This document shows, one piece after another, positions 1 to 10,138 of a DNA stretch of 18,051 bases. Every line of letters begins with the position of its first letter. Position 1 is the first letter of the stretch. This DNA is from Hypholoma sublateritium FD-334 SS-4 (lineage: Eukaryota > Basidiomycota > Agaricomycetes > Agaricales > Strophariaceae), in NCBI GenBank assembly GCA_000827495.1, contig KN817776.1, positions 1-18,051 on the forward strand, given 5' to 3'. The position numbers and the translations under genes were made by a program. The notes below the pieces were generated by a model. It saw only the letters and a list, made by a program, of their open reading frames with translations. It was not told the DNA's origin and did no database searches.

Positions 1-239
1 TATGATGGCAAGTCGGCACAGCACAGGCATGGCTGCCTTTTTCAAACTCAGCTACATGCCAGCTGGTGCCGGAAAACATGCTGGGCAACTGCCCAGGCGT
101 AGAAAGAAATTACTTTGGCTTTGGCTTGAAAATGGCTGTTGGGCAGTTGCCCAAGAGCTTGGGCAACTGCCCCTGTGGATGCATGGGACTACTTGGGCAA
201 CTGCCCATATCTAATGCATGAGACTAGCAGCCACTGGTG
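1..239. mobile_element. Terminal part of a TIR DNA transposon, cut by the window edge
   Basis: Read from the right-hand edge (239 leftwards, minus strand) this matches the terminus at 17958 and the left end of the element at 10934: a CACCAGTGGCTGCTAG-like end, then GGGCAGTTGCCCAAGTAG. The last ~90 bases are about nine-tenths identical to the inverted copy at 17958-18051. Palindromic 12-mers GGGCAACTGCCC or GGGCAGTTGCCC occur at 83-94, 141-152, 161-172 and 195-206 and are plausible transposase-binding subterminal repeats (inference). No transposase frame is visible in this piece. The terminus is placed at 239 because the GC-rich gene remnant begins immediately after it. A hAT-like assignment rests only on the CA-starting ends and on the 8-9 base target duplication of the related element at 10934. 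Confidence 0.75.
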
Positions 240-1888
240 CGCGTCGCTCAGGCGGTAGCCCGCTGTCAGCGTTGCCGCGAGCCTGCTGGCGAAGCTCGTC
301 GTGCCCGTCACGCTGGTCGCGCTGGTCACCCCGTCGATGTCAGCGAGGTGTGCGAGAAGTATGTCGGGCGTGCGCCGTCCGATGAGCCGCTGAAGAAGTG
401 CTCGTCCGACACGTCGGGCCGCGCCCGTCGACGGCGGCGGCGTCATGAAGATGTCCTTCCCAAGCGGTGAGCACCGGCGAGGCGCCGAACAGCGGCCCGC
501 CGCCGGGCCCGCCGCGCGCATGGTTGACCGCGGACTTGAAGCCATTGAGCCCGTGCGGCGCAGGGAGCTGCTGTGCCTTGGGGTGACGACGCACGCGTCG
601 CCCGAGTAGACGTACTCCTGGTTCTGGATGACAATGTCGTCGACCATGCGCGAGCGGTGCGAGGAGACGAAGGACGACTGGCGCGAGAGGGACGCGGTCG
701 ACATGAAGTCAGAGATGTTAGGCAGGGTGCTAAGCGGCGGCACAAATATGGTCGAGCGCAAGCCGTTGCTGGACGCGCTGCTTCGGCTGTCGATGGATAG
801 GATGGTCCTGATGGAGCCGGTGGGCGAGGATGCTGATCTGAGACGGCGACAGGCGTGTTGACGGTCTCCCTGTTTTATAAGGCATATTGAGCATAAAACT
901 TAAAAAGGTGAAATTAGACAGACCAAAGCCGGTTGACCCATTTTTGTCTCTCGAGGAGAGTCTCCGCCGCCAACCTCTCAACACCGTCTGCGCACAGCAT
1001 GTGGAACGGGACCAACATGATTTCCATCAACGGTTGTGAGTTTGCCTCGCCGCTTTGTTGCGATGGCACCCACATCGTCGCAAGCACTAGGATGCGTCGG
1101 CGAGGGTACCGACTGGACTCTTGTGCAGTTGAGGAGGTCCTTCGCTACAATGCCGCGGCCACTCCAGGAGAAAACCATGATGATAGGAGCATGTGCGGAT
1201 AGAGCAAGACCTGGAATCTCTGCCAGCGGTACGGCGGCGACGCGTGTACGTTGAGGTACCACAGTAGGCCAATATGAATCAGCTACATTTACCGTCCATC
1301 AGTGTGTACATATAAATAAAATAAAATCAGCTTACTGGTTCGGAGTTTGTACATAGTTACTAATTTCATTCATGTCCAAGCCCGGCGGAAACACGCCGCT
1401 CCTCTGGTTCCTGACACTCGCATTTTCGGGTACGTCCTGCGACACCAGGCGCGCAGGGGTGACCTGCGTGGCAGCGCCCTCGCGCGACTCACGCAGCTGC
1501 TCCCGCGCACCCCTGAGCTGCCGCCGGGTCTCCGATAGGCAGGCATCCACGAGCTCCTGCCGCCCGCTCATATATGTGCGGTCGTCAGTACCCCCACGAC
1601 CCAAAAAAAACAGGTATGTGGCGACGATCTTTCACAGGATATTCATGCGCTGACTGCTGTTCGTTGTTGCGATATTTAGCGCCGGGCTCGCCGTCCCGCT
1701 GCGCGCCGCCGCCGCATCCACCTCGCCGAGTGTTGGTAGCCACGCGTCAAAAAAATGAGCTTTCTGTATCGCTCGTTGCTGATCTTGCTGTCTTGTGTGA
1801 GATCGTCTGTCGTCATTGAGTGCGTGTCATTTACGTGATTGTCCGGGTTCGGTACTGAAGCATTCATTCGCACCACTTCTGCACTCAT
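240..1888 (-). pseudogene. Broken fungal PH-domain protein gene, 3' end lost at a transposon boundary
   Basis: A multi-exon coding pattern runs leftwards from an ATG at 1888-1886. The first exon has a frameshift at a run of seven T on the minus strand (1748-1754); one more T would give an uninterrupted frame through FDAWLPTLGEVDAAAARSGT. A middle exon (about 1560-1335) ends in a GTAAGC donor after FPPGLDMNEISNYVQTP. The PH-like part (about 1250-930) is spread over three frames: YRWQRFQVLLYPHMLL, then GIVAKDLLNCTRVQSVPSP, then LMEIMLVPFHMLCADGVERL and a final helix ending KWVNRLW, typical of PH domains. A 54-base intron (923-870) follows, then a Ser-rich tail (SIRTILSIDSRSSASSNG, SLSRQSSFVSSHRSR, VTPRHSSSLRRTGSM) with further frame changes and a segment SDEHFFSGSSDGARPTYFSH near 400-330. 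PH domains usually bind phosphoinositides or act as membrane or partner adaptors. The host function is unknown and this copy cannot make the full protein. The remnant stops at the element end at 239. Confidence 0.72.
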
Positions 1889-2035
1889 CCTCTTTGGGTC
1901 CGTCCCATCTGCAACCCAGGCGAGCGGCGAGTCAAATGAACAAGCGGATGGCGGACTGAATGTGGGACTGAGCGGTGGAATGAACAAGCGAGCAAGGGGC
2001 GGACTGAGAGCAAGCAGAATCAAGCAACAGAGTTG

Positions 2036-2045
2036 ATATAAATTT
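2036..2045 (-). promoter_or_regulatory. TATA-like sequence upstream of the PH-domain pseudogene
   Basis: On the minus strand this reads as an AT-rich TTTATAT box about 150 bases before the ATG at 1888. It fits a core promoter position for that gene. It rests on motif and spacing only, and the gene itself is dead. Between it and the ATG lies a purine-rich stretch with an imperfect internal repeat (ATGAACAAGCGGATGGCGGA / ATGAACAAGCGAGCAAGGGG at about 1936-2000). Confidence 0.25.
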
Positions 2046-2108
2046 GAAAGATGTACGGTCTCAGTGCAATCCAATTACAAGGTACCGAGGTTGATGCTTT
2101 ATGTGCGA

Positions 2109-2933
2109 TTACTCACCGAAGAACAGATAGGAAAGAATCATCCAAACGATGCAAACTATCAAAATCAAATGTAAAACAGAAAACATAGCTGTTTTCCACC
2201 AAGCCCTTCCTGCAGCGTAATTGGATTGGGGTGTGTTTAAGCTGATGCTAGCTGGCGGAGGTCCAAGTGCGGCCTATTTCTTTGTTAGAAGCTGAATACA
2301 AAACTATACCCCTAAGTTACAGTACCTTGAGGACCACAGGTTTTTCACCGTTCTTCAGGGCGGTGGCTGGGGTCATCAGGGCGGTCGATGCACCGAGTTT
2401 CCTGCCTTGGCTCCGCAGCTTTGACACGTTCCTCTTGGGCTTTGGACTTTGGGTACCCATACGCCTGAATTCTAATTCTTGAGGGTTTGGGAACTGGGGC
2501 ACATCAGCAAGAATGAAGGAGTAGATAGGTTGCAGTAGTATAGTACCTGTCCTGGTAAATATCATGAACAGGTGAATATAAGACCAATATATTTGAACTA
2601 ACCGAGAGCGGGTCCTACCCCAGGGATAAAGCTGTTTTGGAGAAGTAGCTTGATAACCTCTTCCTCAAGTGATTGGATCCTGTCTTGATAATACTTTTCT
2701 TTCTGATGGTAATTTTCTCCTTCGAAATCGGGCACCGAGGCCTTCATTGACGGTCCTGTGCCTCTGCGAGAGATTTTCTCTGAAGGATCCTCAGCAAGTT
2801 CGTCCTCAGCGTACATGTCTTTAGGGCTGGGGGTGTAAAAGGGATCGGGAGAAGGTGCAGTGAAATGACACCGATTTGCGGTCTGACTGAGGCAGGTGAA
2901 GGTTCAAGGTTCAAACGTTCGTTTATCACTTGG
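2109..2933 (-). pseudogene. 3' part of an unrecognised gene: coiled coil plus C-terminal membrane segment
   Basis: I do not recognise the family. An open frame enters from about 2880 and runs to 2603 through PSPDPFYTPSPKDMYAEDEL, an acidic/Ser stretch, then a heptad-like coiled coil (YHQKEKYYQDRIQSLEEEVI) and LLLQNSFIPGVGPAL. A GTTAGT donor at 2602 can join to 2477-2349, a basic stretch (SPKPKRNVSKLRSQGRKLG, TALMTPATALKN). A GTGAAA donor at 2348 can join to 2209-2109, whose frame reads RAWWKTAMF followed by an about 20-residue hydrophobic segment and a short tail ending FFGE-stop. The phases of these joins agree (1 and 1), but both introns (125 and 139 bases) are longer than others here, so the model is tentative. 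The predicted product would be a membrane protein with a cytosolic coil anchored by its C-terminus. The 5' part is missing: the frame runs up against the transposon starting at 2934. Confidence 0.42.
2927..2933. repeat. Target-site duplication, left copy (CACTTGG)
   Basis: CACTTGG directly precedes the element start at 2934 and recurs at 3754-3760 directly after its end. Seven bases match exactly; extended to eight bases the pair differs at one position (T versus G). This supports the element boundaries. Confidence 0.6.
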
Positions 2934-3753
2934 CAGCCAGTACTGTCATTTTTACGCTTCAGGCAATGCTTACTAGCATTTAAAGGTCATGCATCCATGT
3001 CGTTAGTACACATTCACCCCAAAGAAGGAAATTCTGGTCACAGCCTGTAACACTGCTGTGCATGGGCTGTGGCAATGCTGTGCTTGTTTGTTTGGCTTCT
3101 GATGCAATCAAAATACAATGTGTGACCTGCCTCATGCCTCAAACAACATTCCCACGCTTCACTCATGTCATTTTATGGCCTCAAATGCAAACAAATATAA
3201 ATAACATGTTTCAGCCCAGGCCTAGGCATGGTAAACACACCCAATCCCAAAAAGGCAATACAGCAGAGGCCAGTCCAAATTTGGACAAGTTCTTTTTGCC
3301 TGTGGAAAATGCTAAGTTAATAACTTTAATTAATTAATAGCTGGTATTCTTGTATTATTAGCATTGTTTATGCACAAATATCATATGTTTGTGCTACATT
3401 TAGGTAGCTGGGAATTAATTCTATTTATTAGGAATTTTTTCGGAATTTTTAGGGTGACTAAATTTAGCAAAAGCACCTGGATTTTTCAGTATTTCGCGTT
3501 TTTCTCAATAAGGAAGGACCCTAGAGGTATATTTTTGGTCCAGGCATGTTCAGAAAGGGTGGGCCCACAGCTTCCATTTTTGGNAATATTTTCCCACGCT
3601 ACATATGTGGAAACATATTCCCAGCNTGNAGGCTCTAGCACAGGCTGTCACACCTGTTACACCAAAATAGGCAATGCTAATTGACGGTGTGGATGCATGA
3701 ACCTTTAATGCTAATAACCATTGCCTGATGCATAATTCTGACAGTAATAGGTG
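2934..3753. mobile_element. Small non-autonomous TIR transposon (about 820 bases)
   Basis: The ends are inverted repeats. The left reads CAGCCAGTACTGTCA and the right, on the minus strand, CACCTATTACTGTCA. Similarity continues about 80 bases inward on each side (2934-3020 and 3666-3753), including CAGGCAATG, TTAGCAT-like and GGTCATGCATCC/GGTTCATGCATCC blocks. It is flanked by a 7-base duplication. The interior is AT-rich and has no transposase. Bases about 3075-3300 are clearly related, in inverted orientation, to about 11690-11450 inside the element at 10934-11823, although the two have different termini. Three undetermined bases (3584, 3626, 3629) lie in it. The CA-starting TIR and 7-8 base duplication suggest a hAT-type element (inference). 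It separates two minus-strand gene remnants. Confidence 0.82.
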
Positions 3754-3760
3754 CACTTGG
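3754..3760. repeat. Target-site duplication, right copy (CACTTGG)
   Basis: This is the second copy of the 7-base direct repeat flanking the element at 2934-3753. Confidence 0.6.
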
Positions 3761-4441
3761 GGTGTCATTCAGTTCAAAGGGCGGGGTGCGAAAGGTGGCC
3801 GCAGTTCGTACTGTGGTCACCTCAGTGCCGACGGCGGTTGGGGCTCGCGCCCGTAGCAGCGAGCGGGTTGCACCGCCTTCGCGCGGGGCCCACACCGCCT
3901 TCGTGTGTGGCAACAACGCCGGGAGTGAACGCCGCGTTCTCAGGAATCATTCGCAGCACCGTGCCGGGCACTTCAAGCGGGAGCGTGCTGCGCCGCTTCG
4001 TCGAGCGGTGGGACAAACGGGCCATTCACTGCGTCGCCAGACGGCGGCATTGCCTCGCTCCTGAGTTGCATGAACGAGGGGCACGCTGGGCAGCGGTGGC
4101 GCAGCGAGCGACGGCAGCGCATCGAGCATCCCTGAGGACGAGAGCCACAAATCAATCGCCGCGTCGCGCTTATGCGCTCAAGGTTCGCGCACACCGCCTG
4201 GGGGATTCGGCGAGCCCGCGGGCGACGGCGCCTCGGGCTTGATATTGACATTTATTTGAGGAAGCCCTAGGCTGCTCGTCTCTCTTGAGGCAGCGCGAGC
4301 TGGCTTTCCGCTGTCGCAACGCACTGCGAAAGAGCATTGCAAGCCACTCGAGGCCACCGACCTGAAAACTGTCAGGGATCGAGTCGCGGTCCCGCAGCGC
4401 AAGATTATCGATGGACGAAACCGGGATGCTCGAGAGATCAA
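3761..4441 (-). pseudogene. GC-rich, frameshifted gene remnant, family not recognised
   Basis: The minus strand carries a series of protein-like, Pro/Ala-rich segments that change frame: NVNIKPEAPSPAGSPNPPGG then VREP followed by a TGA stop; in the same frame KRDAAIDLWLSSSGMLDALP and LAAPPLPSVPLVHATQ; then, frame-shifted, MPPSGDAVNGPFVPPLDEAA; then VPGTVLRMIPENAAFTPGVV; then TEVTTVRTAATFRTPPFELN near 3830-3765. The succession of open segments in one direction, a premature stop and at least three shifts are what an eroded gene looks like. Composition is much more GC-rich than the element beside it. It may be the upstream part of the gene whose 3' part lies at 2109-2933, with the transposon inserted between them, but I cannot show a continuous frame. 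It ends on the upstream side close to the 3' end of the Plavaka gene; 4442-4545 contains no separate feature I can name. Confidence 0.42.
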
Positions 4442-4545
4442 GCAGCTTTAGCACGTAAGGCGGGCATCCAAACACTCCGGTGTGATAAGCAGTGGCACGA
4501 TTGACCAAAGGATAGTATTTGAAACACAGCGTTGGAGACAACATT

Positions 4546-7500
4546 TTAGTCTGAGTAATAGGTGTCATGTAACTCTAGGAATGCTTCGTCGTCGCTATCA
4601 GAGCCCCCAGTCATGTCGGACGCAGACACCGTATCATCAGAACCTGCATCTTCATCATTTAACTCAGCACCATGCAGGGCAGGTAGTCCTTCCTCAACGT
4701 CTTCGGCGTCTTCAGGTTCGTCGACGCATAGGGGAATCGGGTGCTGCTGGTAACATGCAACCGTCTCATGAGAATAAGCGTGGCCGATGCCCAGCCCCCA
4801 GTGGTACCACATGGCCGTGTCGCGGTCAGCAAACCTGGAACTTCATCAGCAAAAAAATAAGAAATAGAGAAAACTGGCAAACCTGTTTATGTAGTATCCT
4901 CTCCAGTCATTTTTGTCCTTGGACAACTCTGAAAGTTGAATTCCTTCGAGATTACGTCTTCCCAAAGAATAAGCCGGAATCAGATGACAGCCTCTGAGAA
5001 CAAGGCTGGGATCTAAAAAACTAAACGCATCCTTTGCAGCTATCGGCGGGAACGAAACACGATCAAGGCGTAAAGCAGAACCTCGAGCCCGACCAGGGTC
5101 TAGTTGAAACCAACGGACATGGAGGAAATCAAAACGTAGTGGTTTGTACCCCGTCATACCCGCACCAATATAGACCACGTTGACATGGTATATACCAATT
5201 ACACGGGCATAAAGGAAACGGTGGGCGGAGTCCGTCATTGGCTGACTCACATCGCGCGATTGGATATCAGCCAGGAGCATGATATCGCAATGTGGCGTCC
5301 TCGGGTTTATAACATCTTCTGACTGCCGGATGTCGTACGTTGTATGGTAGAAACGCGCCAGTTTATGGTTAAAAATGCGGTTATCCTTGATAAGAACCGT
5401 GGTCTGAGCTGATTGTGCGGTATCTGGAGCACCAGACTCAGGGTTTTTGGTGCCAATTTTGAGCCTAGCTTGGATTCTAGGCATGAGGTGTTCTTTCAGA
5501 TTTTTTGTAAAATCCTAAAATTGATTTCAGGAACCGCCTTTCGACAGAAACAGCGATGAAAGATACCTTGGCTGCGTGATCGATATCAGCTCGCTGAGCG
5601 ATTGCACCAAGGTCAAGAGGGTGGTCCTGTGTCTTTCCGATGTGATAACCTGAAGCTGGTGACGCGGGCCCTTTCTCGCGTATGAGCACCTCTCGAGCCT
5701 TGGTGCTCTCATTCAACTTTTGCCGGATGCGACGAATACGAGCTTGGCGCCGCTCAATAGAACCCAATTGTTTTTCAAAATTTTTGCGGCTTGTTCGGAG
5801 ATAGCGCGATTTGGGACTGCGGTGTTCCAATTCCATCTATAACGAAGTAAGTACGAAAGATAAGCCAAAATAAATGTGACTTGCCGACTCTGTTGAATAA
5901 GAATCCACCGTCCCATTAAGTCTGATTGATTCGACGTAGTCCCCCAACGAATGATCCTTGTAAGTCTTGAGGTTTAAACTCTTCGGTTGTCTCCCTACAG
6001 TGCTCTTTGCTTTCGAAGGCGCTGTTGCAGCGCGAGTGGATGAAGCAGCGGCATTTTCCAACGACGTCGTGGCGTGGCTGCCCGTCTCGTCGGCGCCCGT
6101 CTCGTCAGCGCCGTTTGTACTGTTCGACGTTGCTGGTTTACTCGGGAGAGGCTTCCTTGTCGCTTTCCGCAGGCGAGCTGCCATTTCGCGGGGCAGCTCT
6201 CGCGTTTGGTAAGCTGCACACGTCTTGGCCTGGAAATTTCGAAGCAATTCTCCAAGCTTGACGGTGGCCGATTTAAGCAGAATCAACGATGGATCCGTAT
6301 GCTGGCGAAGCTTCGCCAGTGCATGCCAATGCGCCAAAGCAAATAGGACGTTTAATACGTTGGTATTGTGAGGCTCAGGGAGAAGACCTTCGAAAACTGG
6401 GATAGAGCACTGAAGATGTAACAATAGGTCAGATGTACAAAGTAATGACGGTTCCTTTACTTGCCTGCAGCAGATTTTCATAATCTCGTGCTCCCAATTT
6501 CTTCAGCTCAGAAACGCTGTTCGCGAACCGGCGAATAGAGTCGCGGCCAAATGTGGGCACATCGCGAAACCTGTTTCACAACAAAGAGGAAGGAGAAAGG
6601 AGGAATGAGCAACTGCTGGTCTTGAAAAAAGCCACTTTTACCTCTGGTCCATTATGTTAATAGCCCCTTTAATGCATCCCAAGATTCTAAGCAAGTGGAT
6701 AAAAACTTTTTTCCAAACTCCTAGTTCAAATTCATGCAGGAAATCCACCAAGAAAATGGAGAAGAGGTTGAAACCAAAATGCGATAACCTCTGCAAAAAT
6801 GCATTCTAATGAATAACGGTCAATCAGCTACCACTGAATGAGTTTAGTTCTGCTTCATACCTCTGTCGGAACCAAAGACTGAGGCTTGAGCAGAGCATCA
6901 ACCAATTTGCTGTCAACAGCACAGTTTTGTTGATAGATCATTTTGCGAGCGCTTGAAATGTTGGCTTTATAACGCAGATCGTCCACCCTCGCGAGAGTTA
7001 TTCGTCGACGCTGATCACGTTTAGTCCCCAGTTGGTCTGTACAGTGTTTCGGGATTAGACATCGGGGACATGGACAGTCACCCATGTTACGAATACTGCT
7101 GAGGAGAACTCTTCAGATTGGGAATTTATTAGGTTGAGTTCATTTCGAAGATGGCAATGGACGAACTTCTCTGGGTAATCCGCCGAATAAGCAAATATTC
7201 TGAGATAGAAACACCGTTTGATTCCATCACAACACTCGATGACAATACCATGTTCGTATGCCTCCAGAAAATCATCACCAAGAAGCACCTTCCACTGGGC
7301 ATGAAAGAACTCCCGCTGGCAATGTGTCATAAAGGCATCGCTGGGACCTTTGTCATTGGAATGAGATGCTGCAAAGTCTTTAAACGCAGGTGGTAACTGT
7401 TCACAAAGCAAAGAATTAAATGAGTATTGCACTGCGACGCACGTAAAGCCGTACCTTTTGGAAGTATGCTATATGATTAGAAAGGTGACAGCTGGGTTTA

Positions 7501-8785
7501 CATCTCCGATATTTTGACTCGTTGCCAAAGTACATATAACAGGGCCATAAAGAAGCGTTCCCAAACGACGTGAGCTGCGTGCTATCCGAGCCAAACATAA
7601 GGCCTGCTAAGACCCGCGGCAAAGAGCATCCGGGCTCCGGTGGGCTTGACTGGATCTCCTCGTGCGCATCCAAAAAGGCGGGAGAAGTGTAGAGCTCCCC
7701 GTGTACCCGAGTAGATTCTGTAACGGGGGCGCCCTTTCGGCGCCATCGCAATTCGTACGGCTCGAGGTGGAAATGTGGGAAATCCTGCTTATTTGCCATC
7801 TTCTCCTTGAGAACGGACACGATATTTCGGTGACGGAGTGGCGGGAAGGTGTATAGCTGCGGACCAGGGCTTGGCGTATTCTTCTGAAAGGGAATGGCGA
7901 GGGCTATCGTCGTTTCCGTCCAACCAGCATCCGGTTGGTCTAACCACATAGCTTCCGAATCATCAGATTCCCCAAGATGTTCGTTGAGAGAATCCCAGCG
8001 GACACTTCGAACATCCGCCGGGTCGAACGATTGGTCGGAGATGATACTGATTAATCGCTTGAAATCCGCCTGGGACTTTTGAACCCCTCCGTTCCAGTAC
8101 CACTCGCCAAGCAAGAAGGCGTTTTTGTTCGAATATGGCTGATAAGAAAATGCTGAAGCACGCTCAGCCTCGCCATATTCAGATGAGTCAAGTGTTTCTG
8201 AAGGCTGAGCTTCTGCGTCGGGGTCATGGGATGGAAAATCAACGGCGTGGTATTGCCTGAAAAGGCCAAATACGTTGCATGGCGATTCCAATAGCTGCCG
8301 CTCTGGCTGGTCGTCGTGGGAGCTCACAAGAGAATTCGACGGAGCGACATTCATCGCACCGGGAGGAGGTAGACTGGGTAGCTGCGCCGGCGGCTCGACT
8401 CGGTAACGCATAGGCAACCAACGGTTTGCTTGGCGTGGTCGTCCAGAGCTTTCAGTCAACGGGGGGTCGACAACGATGGGCGCTATCTGAAGGGGAATAA
8501 AAATCAGAAAAGCCGCCGCTGGGCAAATTCGGAACTTACTTCAACAGTAGGATTTGGCGTCGGTGGCTGGAGTAGCAGCGCCTGTGCTCCGGGATTGTTG
8601 ACGAGAACTTTCCTCTTCTTGTACGACTCTTTGGCTGATAGAAGGGCGCTGGCCAATCGTTTTTTTTGCGGCCGACAGCTGCCAACGTGGACGCTGTATG
8701 CGTTGGATTGCAGAAAATTTCGACCGCATGCTGAGCAATGCAAAAATTCAGTGTTAAGTGGCGTACTGCTCTGTAATTCGTCCAT
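4546..8785 (-). CDS. Plavaka-group DNA transposase, intact, ten exons
   Basis: Exons on the minus strand: 8785-8540, 8486-7455, 7396-7167, 7110-6861, 6790-6642, 6570-6465, 6409-5885, 5836-5567, 5514-4883, 4834-4546. They sum to 3,729 bases: 1,242 residues plus stop, with no frameshift or internal stop. It should catalyse cut-and-paste transposition of its own EnSpm/CACTA-related element in the nucleus. Family landmarks in order: an N-terminal zinc finger C17-x2-C20-x12-H33-x3-C37; SDSTQLTSFG with D383, a likely catalytic Asp (inference); LWPCYMYFGNESKY (395-408); THCQREFFHAQWKVLL; YEHGIVIECCDGIKR; FAYSADYPEK; the GDCPCPRCL cluster (513-521); DFLHEFELGVWKK (602-614); VPTFGRDSIRRF; PVFEGLLPEPHN; ELEHRSPKSRYLRTSRK; ADRDTAMWYHWGLGIGHAYS. 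The tail is strongly acidic and Ser-rich. The start ATG just precedes the zinc finger. Two introns (6464-6410 and 5884-5837) begin GCAAGT; the others begin GT. A 15-base tandem duplication in exon 7 (6081-6110) repeats GADET. I could not find the element's own terminal repeats. Confidence 0.95.
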
Positions 8786-10138
8786 TGGACAGGATATGTC
8801 GCTGGTCCGAGTAACAGAAATCTACGGGCACAAAAGGACCACAATCAAGCCTTGTGGGGTGGTGGACTAACTGCGAATACTAGATGACTTTGTGGTCGGC
8901 TTGTGTGGGGCAACTCCGCGTTGCAGCTTCTCCGTGCGTACATAAATTCTCTACCGAGTTACTACAGGCTACACCCACGGGGACGGCTGAGGCCTCAAGC
9001 AAGCAGCGAACTGAGACTGCGGCATTGCCGTAAATTGGCTGTGCGATCGACTGCGCGTATTGACTGCTGCATCAGTCAGTCGATGATTGCCAGCATTGTA
9101 GTCAGAACAGCGTGCCTTCGTGTCGTAGTAGTAGACATCGGAGCGGCCAGGCGGTGCTTGATAGAATGCGCAGCTTGCTTGTTGACATGCCACTTGGGTT
9201 CGTTATAACACAACGTCCCCGACCGGTCCTGCTTGCAAAGTCGTTCTGATGTGACAGGCTTTAACACAGCCGGTAGCCATGAGATGCAGGGAAAATGCGG
9301 TGCGATTATCGACTCACACGAATGAGATGAATTCACAAGTTGCGTCTAGTACGCGAACGCAGGGGTTGGAAAGCACCAGGAAGGCACTGGGAAGGCGTGT
9401 CTGCGAAGCACAGACAGGCATTGCGGAGGTATCGGGTGTCTGACCATCACAAACAGCCAAAACCAAGGAGATTAGGGATGATGGCGTAGCCGCAGCGGCT
9501 AAAATGGACTCCGATGAACTCAACTTTCAAGTTGTTTTCTACTGTTTACCACTAAGTCATATCGCACGCGGAGTGCTTCTACTAGTAGTACTTGGCGCGA
9601 AACTGCCTGTAGCTCTGCAGACACCCCACTCATACCGCCGCTACTGGCTGTCTAATATCATGCAAGCACCCCCAGGTTTTTGTACCCCATATTGCATTGA
9701 AGAACACCATTTCTTCCGGATCGGCGCAGCTCGTTGAACGAGCCCCGAACGCCGCAACCAGGGCGCCCTTCCTCTTCATGGCACCACCCTACGCGTCTCA
9801 GTGGTCATGGACTCGGCTCCAAAATCGGTGCCTAACGCACGCAGATTGGTTGATCTTGCTGGATAAACCCCGGATCCGCGCGTGTCTGCGATGCTACGAC
9901 GCACCCTGATATGCCTTCAGTGCTTCCTCATCTTTTTCCTGGCTTTCTGCTGCGCTTGCATCCGCTGGCAGCTACTCAGTGCCTCTCCGTTGGTACATGC
10001 CTTACGCCTTACTCACGATAATCCTGTAGCTATTGGCATGCAGCCTCAGGATTTTTCTTTCAACAGTCAGCAGGTCAATATTTTTTTGGTGCAAGTAGCT
10101 GAAGATGTTGCGACAAACTACGAATGGACAGAGATGTG
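8786..10138. other. Intergenic stretch upstream of the Plavaka gene; no gene found
   Basis: Several open frames of 60-100 codons occur on both strands but none has a family motif, consistent splice sites or a convincing start. Part of the region must hold the promoter and right terminus of the Plavaka element, which I could not delimit. Short inverted repeats are present: CAACTT-TC-AAGTTG (9521-9534) and GCTCGTT-G-AACGAGC (9729-9743). Confidence 0.5.

Noticed and set aside
3747..4242. Long plus-strand open frames over the GC-rich segment.
   Set aside because: They are overlapping frames caused by high GC. The protein-like segments are on the minus strand.
4546..8785. Plavaka transposase as the mover of the small TIR elements in the window.
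   Set aside because: The small elements have 7-9 base target duplications and CAACC/CAGCC ends, unlike the 2-3 base duplications of CACTA-type elements.
9314..9523. Minus-strand frame with a hydrophobic start.
   Set aside because: It begins at TTG after a stop, without an ATG, splice support or a recognisable domain.
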